A DNA stretch of 64,000 nucleotides from Prochlorococcus sp. AG-347-G22 (GTDB taxonomy: Bacteria > Cyanobacteriota > Cyanobacteriia > PCC-6307 > Cyanobiaceae): NCBI GenBank assembly GCA_003281635.1, contig QCBK01000006.1:1-64000 (forward strand), given 5' to 3'. How positions within the stretch are numbered: position 1 is the stretch's first letter; every line of letters begins with the position of its first letter. A model generated the notes under the pieces. The model made no database searches. It had not been told where the DNA came from and saw nothing but the letters and a program-made list of their open reading frames with translations. Both the position numbers and the translations under genes were made by a program. Below are positions 17,736 to 25,321 of this stretch, in pieces.

Positions 17736-19490
17736 TTAGGGTTTTTTAACAATCATTCCATGATCTTTAATCTTGGGAGGTATTTTTTCAATTACTATCA
17801 AACTCTCGATAATTTCTTTAGCAACTGGTACAGCAACAGTTGAACCATATGCATAAGATTTAGATGGCTCATCAACGACTACAAGTACAGCATATTTCGG
17901 ATCATTAACTGGTAAGGTAGCCACAAAACTGCAAACTTTTTTACTTGTGTAGGAACCATTTAAGGCTTTTTGGGAAGTGCCCGTTTTCCCCGCTATCCTA
18001 TATCCCTCGATTTTTACTCCAGATCCACTACCTTTATCAACTACGCTCTCCATCCATTCAAGAACAGTTTTAGAAACTTCGTGTGAAAAAAATTGTTTTT
18101 TTGGATTTTTATTAACTCTTTCTATAAAAGTTGAGGTTACATGTGGAGTTACTTCATAACCCCCATTTGCAAGAGCCGCATGAAGTTGAACCAATTTAAG
18201 TGGCGAAATTGAGAAACCTTTACCAAAAGAAGTGACAGCAGGCTCAATTGATTGATTCACAAATAACTCTTTTCTCTTAAGTTGGCCAGCAGTTGATTCA
18301 AATAAGTCAGTCTCTAAATTTTTATTTATACCTAAATTTTTAAGCCGATCCCAATAAATTGTGGGGTCTAAATTTTGCATTATTTTTACCATCCCAACAT
18401 TACTTGAAACCTGCAAAACTTTTGGATAGTCAATGTATCCATTACCTTTTTTATCCCAATTAGAAAGTGTCCATCCTCCAATGTTAATCTTTCCAATATC
18501 TTCAACTACTCCATCTTTCTGGATGACTTTTTCTTCTAAAGCTAAGGCAAGATTAATAGGTTTAAAAGTTGAGCCCGGCTCAAATAAATCTTGAGAATAC
18601 CACCCCCTAAAGAGTTCAGAATCATACTGCCAAAATTTATTTGGATCATATGATGGGACTGTAACCAAAGAGAGAATCCGACCATCATTAACATTCATAA
18701 CTATTGCAAATCCCTTCTTTGCTTTCCATTTGCTTACTTGCTTTGATAATGCATTGTATGAAGCTTTCTGTAATCTTGAATCTATAGTTAGGCCTAAACT
18801 TTTGTAATCAGAAATAAAATCACCTGGTGCTGAATTATCCGGTAGAGGAGTTCCATCTCCTCCTCTTTTTAATAAATTACTTTTGTTAAAAACTTTAATT
18901 TGATTATCTAAATGTAGTTCTAAACCTGCTGAAGCTACATTCTCATTATTAACAAAACCGACAAGATTAGAGTAAAGTTCTCCTTGTGGATAATATCTCT
19001 GCGAATATTTAAACAAATCAATTCCGCTTATTTGAAGGTTCTTAATCTCTTCTGCCTTTTCTTCCGCAATTTTATCCAAAAGTTTGATACCGCTCATTTT
19101 ATTATTAAATTTCCTCAAGAGTATTTCATCATTAATACCCAAGATAGGTGACAATTTTTCTATAACTTCTTCAATACTACGAACTCTGTTTATTGAATCA
19201 CCTGGAAAATTAAAATATTTTGGATGGGCCCATAATTTATAGAGCGGTTTATCGTAAGCAATTACTCTATTATTTCTATCAACGATTGATCTCCTTGTTT
19301 TTAAGGAGTTAGTTTTAGAAGATTGTATTAATCTAGCTTTCCTTTGCAAATCAGAGGCGTTAAAGACTTGCAACTTAACTAACCTACCAAACAAACAAAA
19401 AATTAATAGTAAGCTAAAAACATAGAGAAATTTAAATCTTCTTTGATCAAGGGGTATTAGACGAACAATTTTTTTGTATTTTTTCATCAA
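17736..19490 (-). CDS. ftsI: Septal peptidoglycan transpeptidase (class B PBP, FtsI/PBP3)
   Basis: This 584-residue class B penicillin-binding protein cross-links septal peptidoglycan. It has a short cytoplasmic N-terminus, one transmembrane helix (about 20-40), the dimerisation domain (RRSIVDRNNRVIA at 67-79) and the transpeptidase domain. Active-site motifs are STFK (Ser307-Lys310), SSN (362-364) and KTGT (502-505). The start overlaps the stop of the small upstream membrane protein by 4 bp, an arrangement typical of ftsL-ftsI. Confidence 0.93.
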   Translation of the reverse strand: MMKKYKKIVRLIPLDQRRFKFLYVFSLLLIFCLFGRLVKLQVFNASDLQRKARLIQSSKTNSLKTRRSIVDRNNRVIAYDKPLYKLWAHPKYFNFPGDSINRVRSIEEVIEKLSPILGINDEILLRKFNNKMSGIKLLDKIAEEKAEEIKNLQISGIDLFKYSQRYYPQGELYSNLVGFVNNENVASAGLELHLDNQIKVFNKSNLLKRGGDGTPLPDNSAPGDFISDYKSLGLTIDSRLQKASYNALSKQVSKWKAKKGFAIVMNVNDGRILSLVTVPSYDPNKFWQYDSELFRGWYSQDLFEPGSTFKPINLALALEEKVIQKDGVVEDIGKINIGGWTLSNWDKKGNGYIDYPKVLQVSSNVGMVKIMQNLDPTIYWDRLKNLGINKNLETDLFESTAGQLKRKELFVNQSIEPAVTSFGKGFSISPLKLVQLHAALANGGYEVTPHVTSTFIERVNKNPKKQFFSHEVSKTVLEWMESVVDKGSGSGVKIEGYRIAGKTGTSQKALNGSYTSKKVCSFVATLPVNDPKYAVLVVVDEPSKSYAYGSTVAVPVAKEIIESLIVIEKIPPKIKDHGMIVKKP

Positions 19491-19918
19491 TATCCCCTTT
19501 GATATTTGCTATCACTAAAACCTTCAATGAAGATATTTAAATTTTTCTTAAATGTACTTTCTTTTTTTTCAGTAATTTTATCTAAATAAATTAAATCTTC
19601 AGGTTTGGTTTTTCTATAAATGTTGAGAGACTCAAGTTCACTAATATATAATTCCTCAATTTTAGAAATATACTCAATGAGATTATTATTGATAGCTCTT
19701 GTTTTAGATAAGATTTTATATGTATTTGACCATTTCCTTTGGCTATCAAAAGATAAGAAAAATAGGGTGAAAATTAATACTAATAGAGAGATATTAATGG
19801 TGTCGAAAATTGGATGTAAAAATTTGATATTAATTATGGATATTTTTTCGGAATCTTTTTTACCGTCATATGGAACTTTTTTTTTTAAATTAAGTTGATT
19901 TCCATAAGGTTTCATCAA
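19487..19918 (-). CDS. Small bitopic membrane protein, candidate FtsL
   Basis: This 143-residue protein has a basic cytoplasmic N-terminus (1-35), a single transmembrane helix (about 39-57) and a helical, charged segment (62-100) with coiled-coil character, then a lysine-rich tail. Its topology, size and 4-bp overlap with ftsI match FtsL, which binds FtsB/FtsQ and activates the FtsWI synthase. FtsL sequences are too divergent for recognition by eye, so the function is inferred from context and architecture. Confidence 0.6.
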   Translation of the reverse strand: MMKPYGNQLNLKKKVPYDGKKDSEKISIINIKFLHPIFDTINISLLVLIFTLFFLSFDSQRKWSNTYKILSKTRAINNNLIEYISKIEELYISELESLNIYRKTKPEDLIYLDKITEKKESTFKKNLNIFIEGFSDSKYQRGY

Positions 19919-20000
19919 TGATTTATTTTTTAAATGAAATGAGTATTACTAATTAAATAAACATCTTTTTGTGTGATTCGCAAGTAAAAAATTAAATTCT

Positions 20001-21362
20001 TTATGTCCTCAATAAGAACAAATTTAAGAAGGTCAATCCATTCCATAAAGAATGCATAATCACTGAAGAGAACAAACTCCCTGAAGCAATTCTTGTGATT
20101 CCTAATCCAATTCCTAGAACAAATAATGGCGGCATTTCTCCCAAACTTAAATGGGCTAATGCAAAGATAAAGGCTGAAACTATGATGCCCGAAATTACTC
20201 CAAAATTTTTTGAGAGAGTTGGTAGTAAAATACCGCGAAATATAATCTCCTCAAAAAGAGGAGCTAGTAGTGTTGTTGTTACAAATAATAGAAAAAATGA
20301 TAGGTAATTATTATTGTTAAGAACAATTTCCAGCAAAGGGTTACTACCATTTTGATTATCGATCAGACTATTCATAATCAGAGAGATCAATAAAACAAAA
20401 GGAACAATTGTTAACCAACCCTTAATACCCTGAATAATTGCATATTTTATGGGCAAGAAATTGAACTGTAAATAATCCTGTTTTAAAGTAAATTCACCAT
20501 TCAAAGATTTTATTTGATAATAAACTATCCCTAATGGAGGAATAGCCATAAAAAGATATCCAAAGAAAATTTTTAAAGATTGAGACAACTCATTAGAGAT
20601 ATTTTTAGAGAAAAGTTCAACCAAACTTATAGAAAACAAAGGTGATACCACTTCTCCTAAAACAACAAATCCACCTGCAATTAATAAAACCATATCTATT
20701 AATTCTAAATCTAAGTATTTAATTTCTTTCCAATCAAACTTTTTCAAAGATATTGTTGTCCATAATATTTTTAAAGCCAGAATAGAGCCAATAAGTATTG
20801 TTAATAGTGGTATTAGTCTTATGGCTAATATCTTTAAAAACATTTTGCTTGAAAATGATTTTGTTATTAATGCACTATCGTCAAAATCAAATTTCCGACT
20901 TAAAAGGTGATATAAGAATCTATCACCTTTAAATAAATCAAACTTATCAGAACTCGGTTGATATGAAATATTATTAGATTTTTTTTCTATCTCTTCAATC
21001 AGAAATTTAAAGTTTTTATTTTCAAAATCTTTGGATACATTTTTATACATTATAGGATCATTTGATTCTGAAGTAATTATTCGAATTACTTTATTTCTTT
21101 CTGTTAGCTCTTCAAATGAGACATCAAAGAGTGATTTATTTATTTGATCAACAGGATCATTAATGATAAAAAATTTTTTAAGATTTACAGGTATTGATTG
21201 GAGAGATAATTCAGCAATTTCCTGCTCTTTTTGACTAATATCAAATGTGACAGATGGTCTATTTAAACTATCTCTCAAGCCTTGTTGCCATACAAAAAAA
21301 GTTATGACTATAGAAATAAAAGCTAAAGTGAGTTTTGACTTAGAAATATTTTTAAAGATCAT
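20001..21362 (-). CDS. CPBP-family (CAAX-type) intramembrane protease
   Basis: This 453-residue membrane protein has an N-terminal helix (about 10-25), a large soluble segment (about 30-170) and then about eight transmembrane helices. The C-terminal ABI/CPBP domain contains the catalytic EExxxR (Glu371, Glu372, Arg376), His404 in FALAHLSLG, and His437 with Asn441 in MHSLWNG. Family members are glutamate proteases of varied or unknown function. The N-terminal extension is unusual compared with minimal CPBP proteins. Confidence 0.8.
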   Translation of the reverse strand: MIFKNISKSKLTLAFISIVITFFVWQQGLRDSLNRPSVTFDISQKEQEIAELSLQSIPVNLKKFFIINDPVDQINKSLFDVSFEELTERNKVIRIITSESNDPIMYKNVSKDFENKNFKFLIEEIEKKSNNISYQPSSDKFDLFKGDRFLYHLLSRKFDFDDSALITKSFSSKMFLKILAIRLIPLLTILIGSILALKILWTTISLKKFDWKEIKYLDLELIDMVLLIAGGFVVLGEVVSPLFSISLVELFSKNISNELSQSLKIFFGYLFMAIPPLGIVYYQIKSLNGEFTLKQDYLQFNFLPIKYAIIQGIKGWLTIVPFVLLISLIMNSLIDNQNGSNPLLEIVLNNNNYLSFFLLFVTTTLLAPLFEEIIFRGILLPTLSKNFGVISGIIVSAFIFALAHLSLGEMPPLFVLGIGLGITRIASGSLFSSVIMHSLWNGLTFLNLFLLRT

Positions 21363-21478
21363 AAATAAATTATATTATTGAAAACTATACTTAGTTATCA
21401 TTGAAGTTCCTTATATTTTGTATCTATTTTAATCACGTCATGAGATGATTAAATTATCTTAATCTTCAAATTTATATA

Positions 21479-22807
21479 ATGACTATACGATTAGTTTTAG
21501 TTAGGCATGGACTAAGCAGTTTCAATGAAAAAGGATTAATTCAAGGAAGAACAGACGATTCATTTTTAACTGATGAAGGATACGAACAAGCCCAAAAAGC
21601 AGGAAAAGCATTATCAAAAATAAACTTCGATAAAATCTATTCCTCTCCACTTGTAAGAGCGGCAGAGACTGCAAAAATAATTAAAAAGACATTCAATAAA
21701 GAACAAGATATTGTATTCGATGATAATTTGCTAGAGGTAGATCTTAGTGAATGGTCTGGTCTAAAAATTGATGAAATAAAAAATAAATTTCCAGAAATTT
21801 ACCCTATATGGAAAAGTGATCCAGAAAATCTAATCTTAAATAGAAAAGACAATAAAACTTATAAACCAATTCAAGAGTTATTTTTTCAAGCAACAAATTT
21901 TGTAGAAGATATTTTAAAAATTTATCTAGACAAAGAAAATGCAAATATTTTAGTTGTAGGACATAATGCGATTCTCAGATGTTTAATCCTCTCGTTAATA
22001 GGAAAGCCTAAGCAGGGTTTTAGGAAAATAAAATTAGAAAATGCCTCTTTATCAATACTCAATATTTCAAGGGAAGATAACTCTTTTAAGACCCAAATTG
22101 AATGCTTAAATCAAACTTCCCATCTTAATAAAAATATTCCGAATCAAATTGGAGATTCCAGAATATTTCTTATAAGGCATGGTGAAACTAACTGGAACAA
22201 AGAAGGTAGATTTCAAGGCCAAATTGATATTCCTTTAAATAAAAACGGGAAATACCAAGCTAGAAAGACTTTTGAATATTTGCAAAATATTTCTTTCAAT
22301 AAGGCATTTTCAAGTTCAATGGAAAGACCTTATGAGACTGCACAAATAATACTTCAAAATAGAAAAGATTTAAAAATAGAAAGAATAGATTCACTTGTAG
22401 AAATTAGTCATGGATTATGGGAGGGTAAACTTGAAGCAGAAATCAGAGAACAGTGGCCCATTTTATTAAAAAATTGGCATGATAAACCTGAAGAAGTAAT
22501 AATGCCTGAAGGTGAATCCATAAAAGATGTATCAGAAAGGTCCGTAGAAGCTTTTGACAAGATTTGTTCATCTCAAAAGGATAATGATCTTAGCCTTCTG
22601 GTTGCTCATGATGCAGTCAATAAAACTTTAATTTGCAAAATCCTTGGGATTAATTATTCAAATATTTGGATGATAAAACAGGGCAATGGCGGAATAACTA
22701 TAATTGACCTTTTTAATGATCCCAATAAGCCCCCTGTGATTAGCGCTCTAAACATTACAACACACCTAGGGGGAATACTTGATTCAACTGCTTCAGGAGC
22801 ACTTTAA
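21479..22807 (+). CDS. Tandem histidine-phosphatase (phosphoglycerate mutase-like) protein
   Basis: The 442-residue product carries two complete histidine-phosphatase domains. The first has His10 (VRHG), Arg60, Glu86 and His162 (VVGHNA). The second has His234 (IRHGETNWN), Arg283, Glu308 and His377 (LVAHDA). Both halves keep the full catalytic set, so neither is obviously degenerate. Annotated relatives are called phosphoglycerate mutase, but cofactor-dependent mutase activity versus a phosphatase role cannot be told here. It converges on lepB after 53 bp. Confidence 0.85.
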   Translation: MTIRLVLVRHGLSSFNEKGLIQGRTDDSFLTDEGYEQAQKAGKALSKINFDKIYSSPLVRAAETAKIIKKTFNKEQDIVFDDNLLEVDLSEWSGLKIDEIKNKFPEIYPIWKSDPENLILNRKDNKTYKPIQELFFQATNFVEDILKIYLDKENANILVVGHNAILRCLILSLIGKPKQGFRKIKLENASLSILNISREDNSFKTQIECLNQTSHLNKNIPNQIGDSRIFLIRHGETNWNKEGRFQGQIDIPLNKNGKYQARKTFEYLQNISFNKAFSSSMERPYETAQIILQNRKDLKIERIDSLVEISHGLWEGKLEAEIREQWPILLKNWHDKPEEVIMPEGESIKDVSERSVEAFDKICSSQKDNDLSLLVAHDAVNKTLICKILGINYSNIWMIKQGNGGITIIDLFNDPNKPPVISALNITTHLGGILDSTASGAL

Positions 22808-22850
22808 AATAAGTATTGTTAAAAATTTATTTTGATGAAGTCAGACTCAG

Positions 22851-22878
22851 AAAAAAGGCTTTACTTACTGAAAAAGCC
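22851..22878 (-). terminator. Intrinsic terminator overlapping the lepB stop codon
   Basis: On the minus strand GGCTTT (22878-22873) and AAAGCC (22862-22857) form a 6-bp stem with a 10-base loop, directly followed by six T residues (22856-22851). The stem and loop contain the last codons and the TAA of lepB, so coding sequence and terminator are merged. Confidence 0.6.
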
Positions 22879-23520
22879 AACTTGACTGAGAGGCCAAAAT
22901 CTGAAAAATGCTTTACCAATTATCTCTTTTTTATGGAGAAATTTACTTCCAGGCCAATATCTTCCATCCCAGCTATTTGCCCTATTATCACCTAAAACTA
23001 AAAAATGATCTTCTGGCACTTTTATATTTTCAAATTCACCACATTTATTAAAGAGGGATGATGAGCACTTATAAGAGACATAGGATTCAGGAATTAATTT
23101 ATTATTTATTATTAATTCACCATTAGAGTTTACACTTACAATTTCTCCTGGAATTGCTACCACTCTTTTAATATAAGCATCGCAAGCTTGATCCCTCAAA
23201 CCAGGAATAAACGACATTGGAGGAAAACTCATAAAAAAACAATATCTTTTTTTTGGTAAAGGCTTAGATCTTGTTGAAATTAATTTTTTGTCAAACGAGT
23301 AAGGAGAGTTAAAAACAACAATATCTCCTCTTTTTGGTAAAGAGTTTCTTAGCGAAAACTTTTCAATAATTAACCTATCATTTATTTGTAATTCTGGGAG
23401 CATTGAACCAGAAGGGATATAACGTGGTTCTGCAAAAAATGATCTACAAGAAGAAACAAAAAAAGTTAATAGAATTAGTAGACCCCATTCTTTTAGAAAA
23501 CTTTTAATAGCAGCATTCAT
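22861..23520 (-). CDS. lepB: Signal peptidase I
   Basis: This membrane serine protease removes signal peptides. The 219-residue protein has one N-terminal transmembrane helix (about 10-27), the nucleophile Ser39 in IPSGSM, the general base Lys118 in AYIKRVVAIPGE, and the C-terminal LGDNRANSWDGRYW box. A 30-residue insertion containing KKRYCFF...GLRDQACDAY precedes the catalytic Lys. It closes a tightly packed minus-strand set that starts at 24701. Confidence 0.95.
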   Translation of the reverse strand: MNAAIKSFLKEWGLLILLTFFVSSCRSFFAEPRYIPSGSMLPELQINDRLIIEKFSLRNSLPKRGDIVVFNSPYSFDKKLISTRSKPLPKKRYCFFMSFPPMSFIPGLRDQACDAYIKRVVAIPGEIVSVNSNGELIINNKLIPESYVSYKCSSSLFNKCGEFENIKVPEDHFLVLGDNRANSWDGRYWPGSKFLHKKEIIGKAFFRFWPLSQVGFFSK

Positions 23521-23549
23521 AAAATTAATAAAATTTTGATTTTTAAACC

Positions 23550-23906
23550 TTAAATAATTTGTTTGGCATATTCAATTTCGTTAAAACCTAATATTACTTT
23601 TTTTCCTTCGCAAATCAAAAATGGTCTTTTTATTAATTTGCCATCACTTAAAAGAAGTTGAATAATGTCTTCCTTTGACAAACGATCAATATCAAGATTA
23701 AGAGTTTTAAAGGCTTTACCTCTTGTATTAAAAATCCTTCTCTTATCATCAGAGTATTGTTCTAAGGCTAGATTTAAATAATTAACAAGTGGAGGTTCTT
23801 TTACAATATCAATTAACTGAAATTCAAAATCTTTGCTTTCAAGCCACTTTGCAGCTTTTCGGCATGTAGAGCATTTTAAATAACTATAAAAAATTATTTT
23901 TTTCAA
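23550..23906 (-). CDS. ArsC/Spx-family thioredoxin-fold protein
   Basis: This 118-residue ArsC-family protein keeps Cys12-x-x-Cys15 (KCSTCRKAAKWL) and the C-terminal KRPFLICEGKKVILGF segment with the cis-Pro region. Members include arsenate reductases, the YffB/ArsC-like thiol reductases and Spx regulators. The CxxC motif suggests redox chemistry, but a specific arsenate role is not shown by the context. Its start overlaps the end of the upstream pyrophosphatase-like gene by 4 bp. Confidence 0.75.
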   Translation of the reverse strand: MKKIIFYSYLKCSTCRKAAKWLESKDFEFQLIDIVKEPPLVNYLNLALEQYSDDKRRIFNTRGKAFKTLNLDIDRLSKEDIIQLLLSDGKLIKRPFLICEGKKVILGFNEIEYAKQII

Positions 23907-24457
23907 TTTAATTTACTAATATTTGATTTCTTAAGTACTTTAAAGTTTTTCTTTTTTAGAGGCATACAACTTTTCAATAAATTTTCAACTACATCAAAAT
24001 CCCTCCAACCATCAATTTGAACTGTTCTTCCATCGAGTCCTTTACTTGTTCTAAAAAATTCTGCAACATCCTCAAGCTGATTAGGAGCAATTTGATTAAT
24101 ACTCACTATATTAGCCTGCCTAGGATTAGCCATGGGCACACATAAAAGTTTTCCATCATATGCACCACAATCATGCATATCCAAAACTCCAATAGGTCTA
24201 GCTTTTATTAGACAACCTGCAAAAGTAGGTTCGTCCATTATCACCATTGCATCAAGGGGAGCTCCATCATCAGCAAAGGTATTTGGAATAAAACCATAAT
24301 CAAAAGGGTACCTCACTGAAGAATGTAATACTCTGTCTAGGGCCATTATCCCTGCTTCAGAGCAATATTCATACTTATTCCTACTACCTGCAGGTATTTC
24401 AACAACAATATTCACTATTCCCTTCATTGGAGATGGAGGTATTGAACTAAGGTCCAT
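23903..24457 (-). CDS. Divergent family I inorganic pyrophosphatase paralogue
   Basis: The 184-residue protein has the family I PPase fold and most active-site residues. Mapped on E. coli numbering these are Glu20, Lys28 (29), Asp41 (42), Arg42 (43), Asp64 (65), Asp69 (70), Asp96 (97), Asp101 (102) and Lys103 (104). The key Asp67 is Ala66 (motif DDGAPLD instead of DGDPVD) and Tyr141 is Ser138. A second, fully canonical PPase is encoded at 39202. This copy may be slow, use another substrate, or be regulatory. It overlaps both neighbours (11 bp upstream, 4 bp downstream). Confidence 0.75.
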   Translation of the reverse strand: MDLSSIPPSPMKGIVNIVVEIPAGSRNKYEYCSEAGIMALDRVLHSSVRYPFDYGFIPNTFADDGAPLDAMVIMDEPTFAGCLIKARPIGVLDMHDCGAYDGKLLCVPMANPRQANIVSINQIAPNQLEDVAEFFRTSKGLDGRTVQIDGWRDFDVVENLLKSCMPLKKKNFKVLKKSNISKLN

Positions 24458-24701
24458 CTTTTTTAAAATCGTGATTATGAATTATCTCGTTACCTTGAGA
24501 TAAAGGTCTGCCAATTAAAATGCTTATTGAAGGTAAAAAAATTGTCAAAAAGGCAAAAATAATACCTAAAGATGTTATGGATAAACTCCTTATACTTAAG
24601 GGGTCATCATCATCTCTTTCGAAATCATTTCGAGCAGAACCATGAGAAGATTCTTCGCTTGATTTACTTTGAATAAACTGCTTTGATTTCGTGTAACTCA
24701 A
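24447..24701 (-). CDS. Small single-helix membrane protein, unknown function
   Basis: This 84-residue protein starts at TTG. A Ser/acidic-rich N-terminus (1-40) is followed by a transmembrane segment (about 42-62, ITSLGIIFAFLTIFLPSISI) and a short polar tail. No family is recognised. Support comes from its 11-bp overlap with the pyrophosphatase-like gene and its protein-like composition, which place it at the head of the minus-strand operon ending in lepB. Confidence 0.55.
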   Translation of the reverse strand: MSYTKSKQFIQSKSSEESSHGSARNDFERDDDDPLSIRSLSITSLGIIFAFLTIFLPSISILIGRPLSQGNEIIHNHDFKKDGP

Positions 24702-24796
24702 GAACTCTTAATTGGTAAAGATTAAGGAGATAATTAACTTCAATATCCTACATTCAAAATGTCAATAAATCAAAACATTGATTGGCGACTTTGTAA

Positions 24797-25147
24797 TTAC
24801 TCTTTTTCTAGCAAAGACCTAATAGATTTTAGTTCGTCTAATATTTGCGCCAGTATATTTTGAGCAGCAGACGAAGGTGTATTAAAAACCTCTACAGTAA
24901 CTTCCTTTATTCTTAAAATATCTTTTGCAAATCTTGCTACTTCATTAGGATGGAATTTTAAAGGTTCTTTTTGATCAGTCCTAAATTCGGGATTTAATTT
25001 TCTTGGATTAAAACTAGGGTTTAGATTTCTTAAATCTGTATTTGTATACCTATAGACAGAAGCTCTTGATCTATTTAGGAATTTTTGAACTTCATCAATA
25101 CCTACTAATTCCTCTTCACTAGAAATATTGGAATCTATATTTTCCAT
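24797..25147 (-). CDS. Small putative helix-turn-helix protein
   Basis: The product has 116 residues. After an acidic N-terminus, GIDEVQKFLNRSRASVYRYT (about 16-35) reads as a MerR/excisionase-like helix-turn-helix. A basic middle (RKLNPEFRTDQKEPLKFHPNEVARFAKDIL) and a C-terminal amphipathic helix (about 93-116) suitable for oligomerisation follow. This suggests a DNA-binding protein; its target is unknown. It is divergent from proS across 174 bp that may hold a 38-codon ORF. Confidence 0.65.
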   Translation of the reverse strand: MENIDSNISSEEELVGIDEVQKFLNRSRASVYRYTNTDLRNLNPSFNPRKLNPEFRTDQKEPLKFHPNEVARFAKDILRIKEVTVEVFNTPSSAAQNILAQILDELKSIRSLLEKE

Positions 25148-25173
25148 AAACTTAAGAGAATGATTTCGTAATA

Positions 25174-25290
25174 ATGAACTTTTTAAAGAGTTTGAAATAC
25201 ATTACTGAAGAAGTTAGCAGAAAGAATATTCTTAGACTAGCCGTGTTGAGGGACTCAAGACACTTTAAATTATTTTTTCACCTTAATTGA
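25174..25290 (+). CDS. Candidate 38-residue small protein
   Basis: An ATG-started ORF of 38 codons ends 31 bases before proS. Its conceptual product is basic and helical-looking (LKYITEEVSRKNILRLAVLR) with CTA, GCC, GTG and AGG codons that look less like AT-rich spacer. There is no clear ribosome-binding site and no recognised family. It could be a real small protein or a chance frame, so confidence is low. Confidence 0.3.
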   Translation: MNFLKSLKYITEEVSRKNILRLAVLRDSRHFKLFFHLN

Positions 25291-25310
25291 TAAAATTGAA
25301 TATTATTAAG

Positions 25311-25315
25311 GATTT
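25311..25315 (+). promoter_or_regulatory. Shine-Dalgarno sequence for proS (AAGGA)
   Basis: AAGGA lies about 7 bases before the proS ATG at 25322. It is one of few clear ribosome-binding sites in the window and supports this start. Confidence 0.5.
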
Positions 25316-25321
25316 TTCTGT

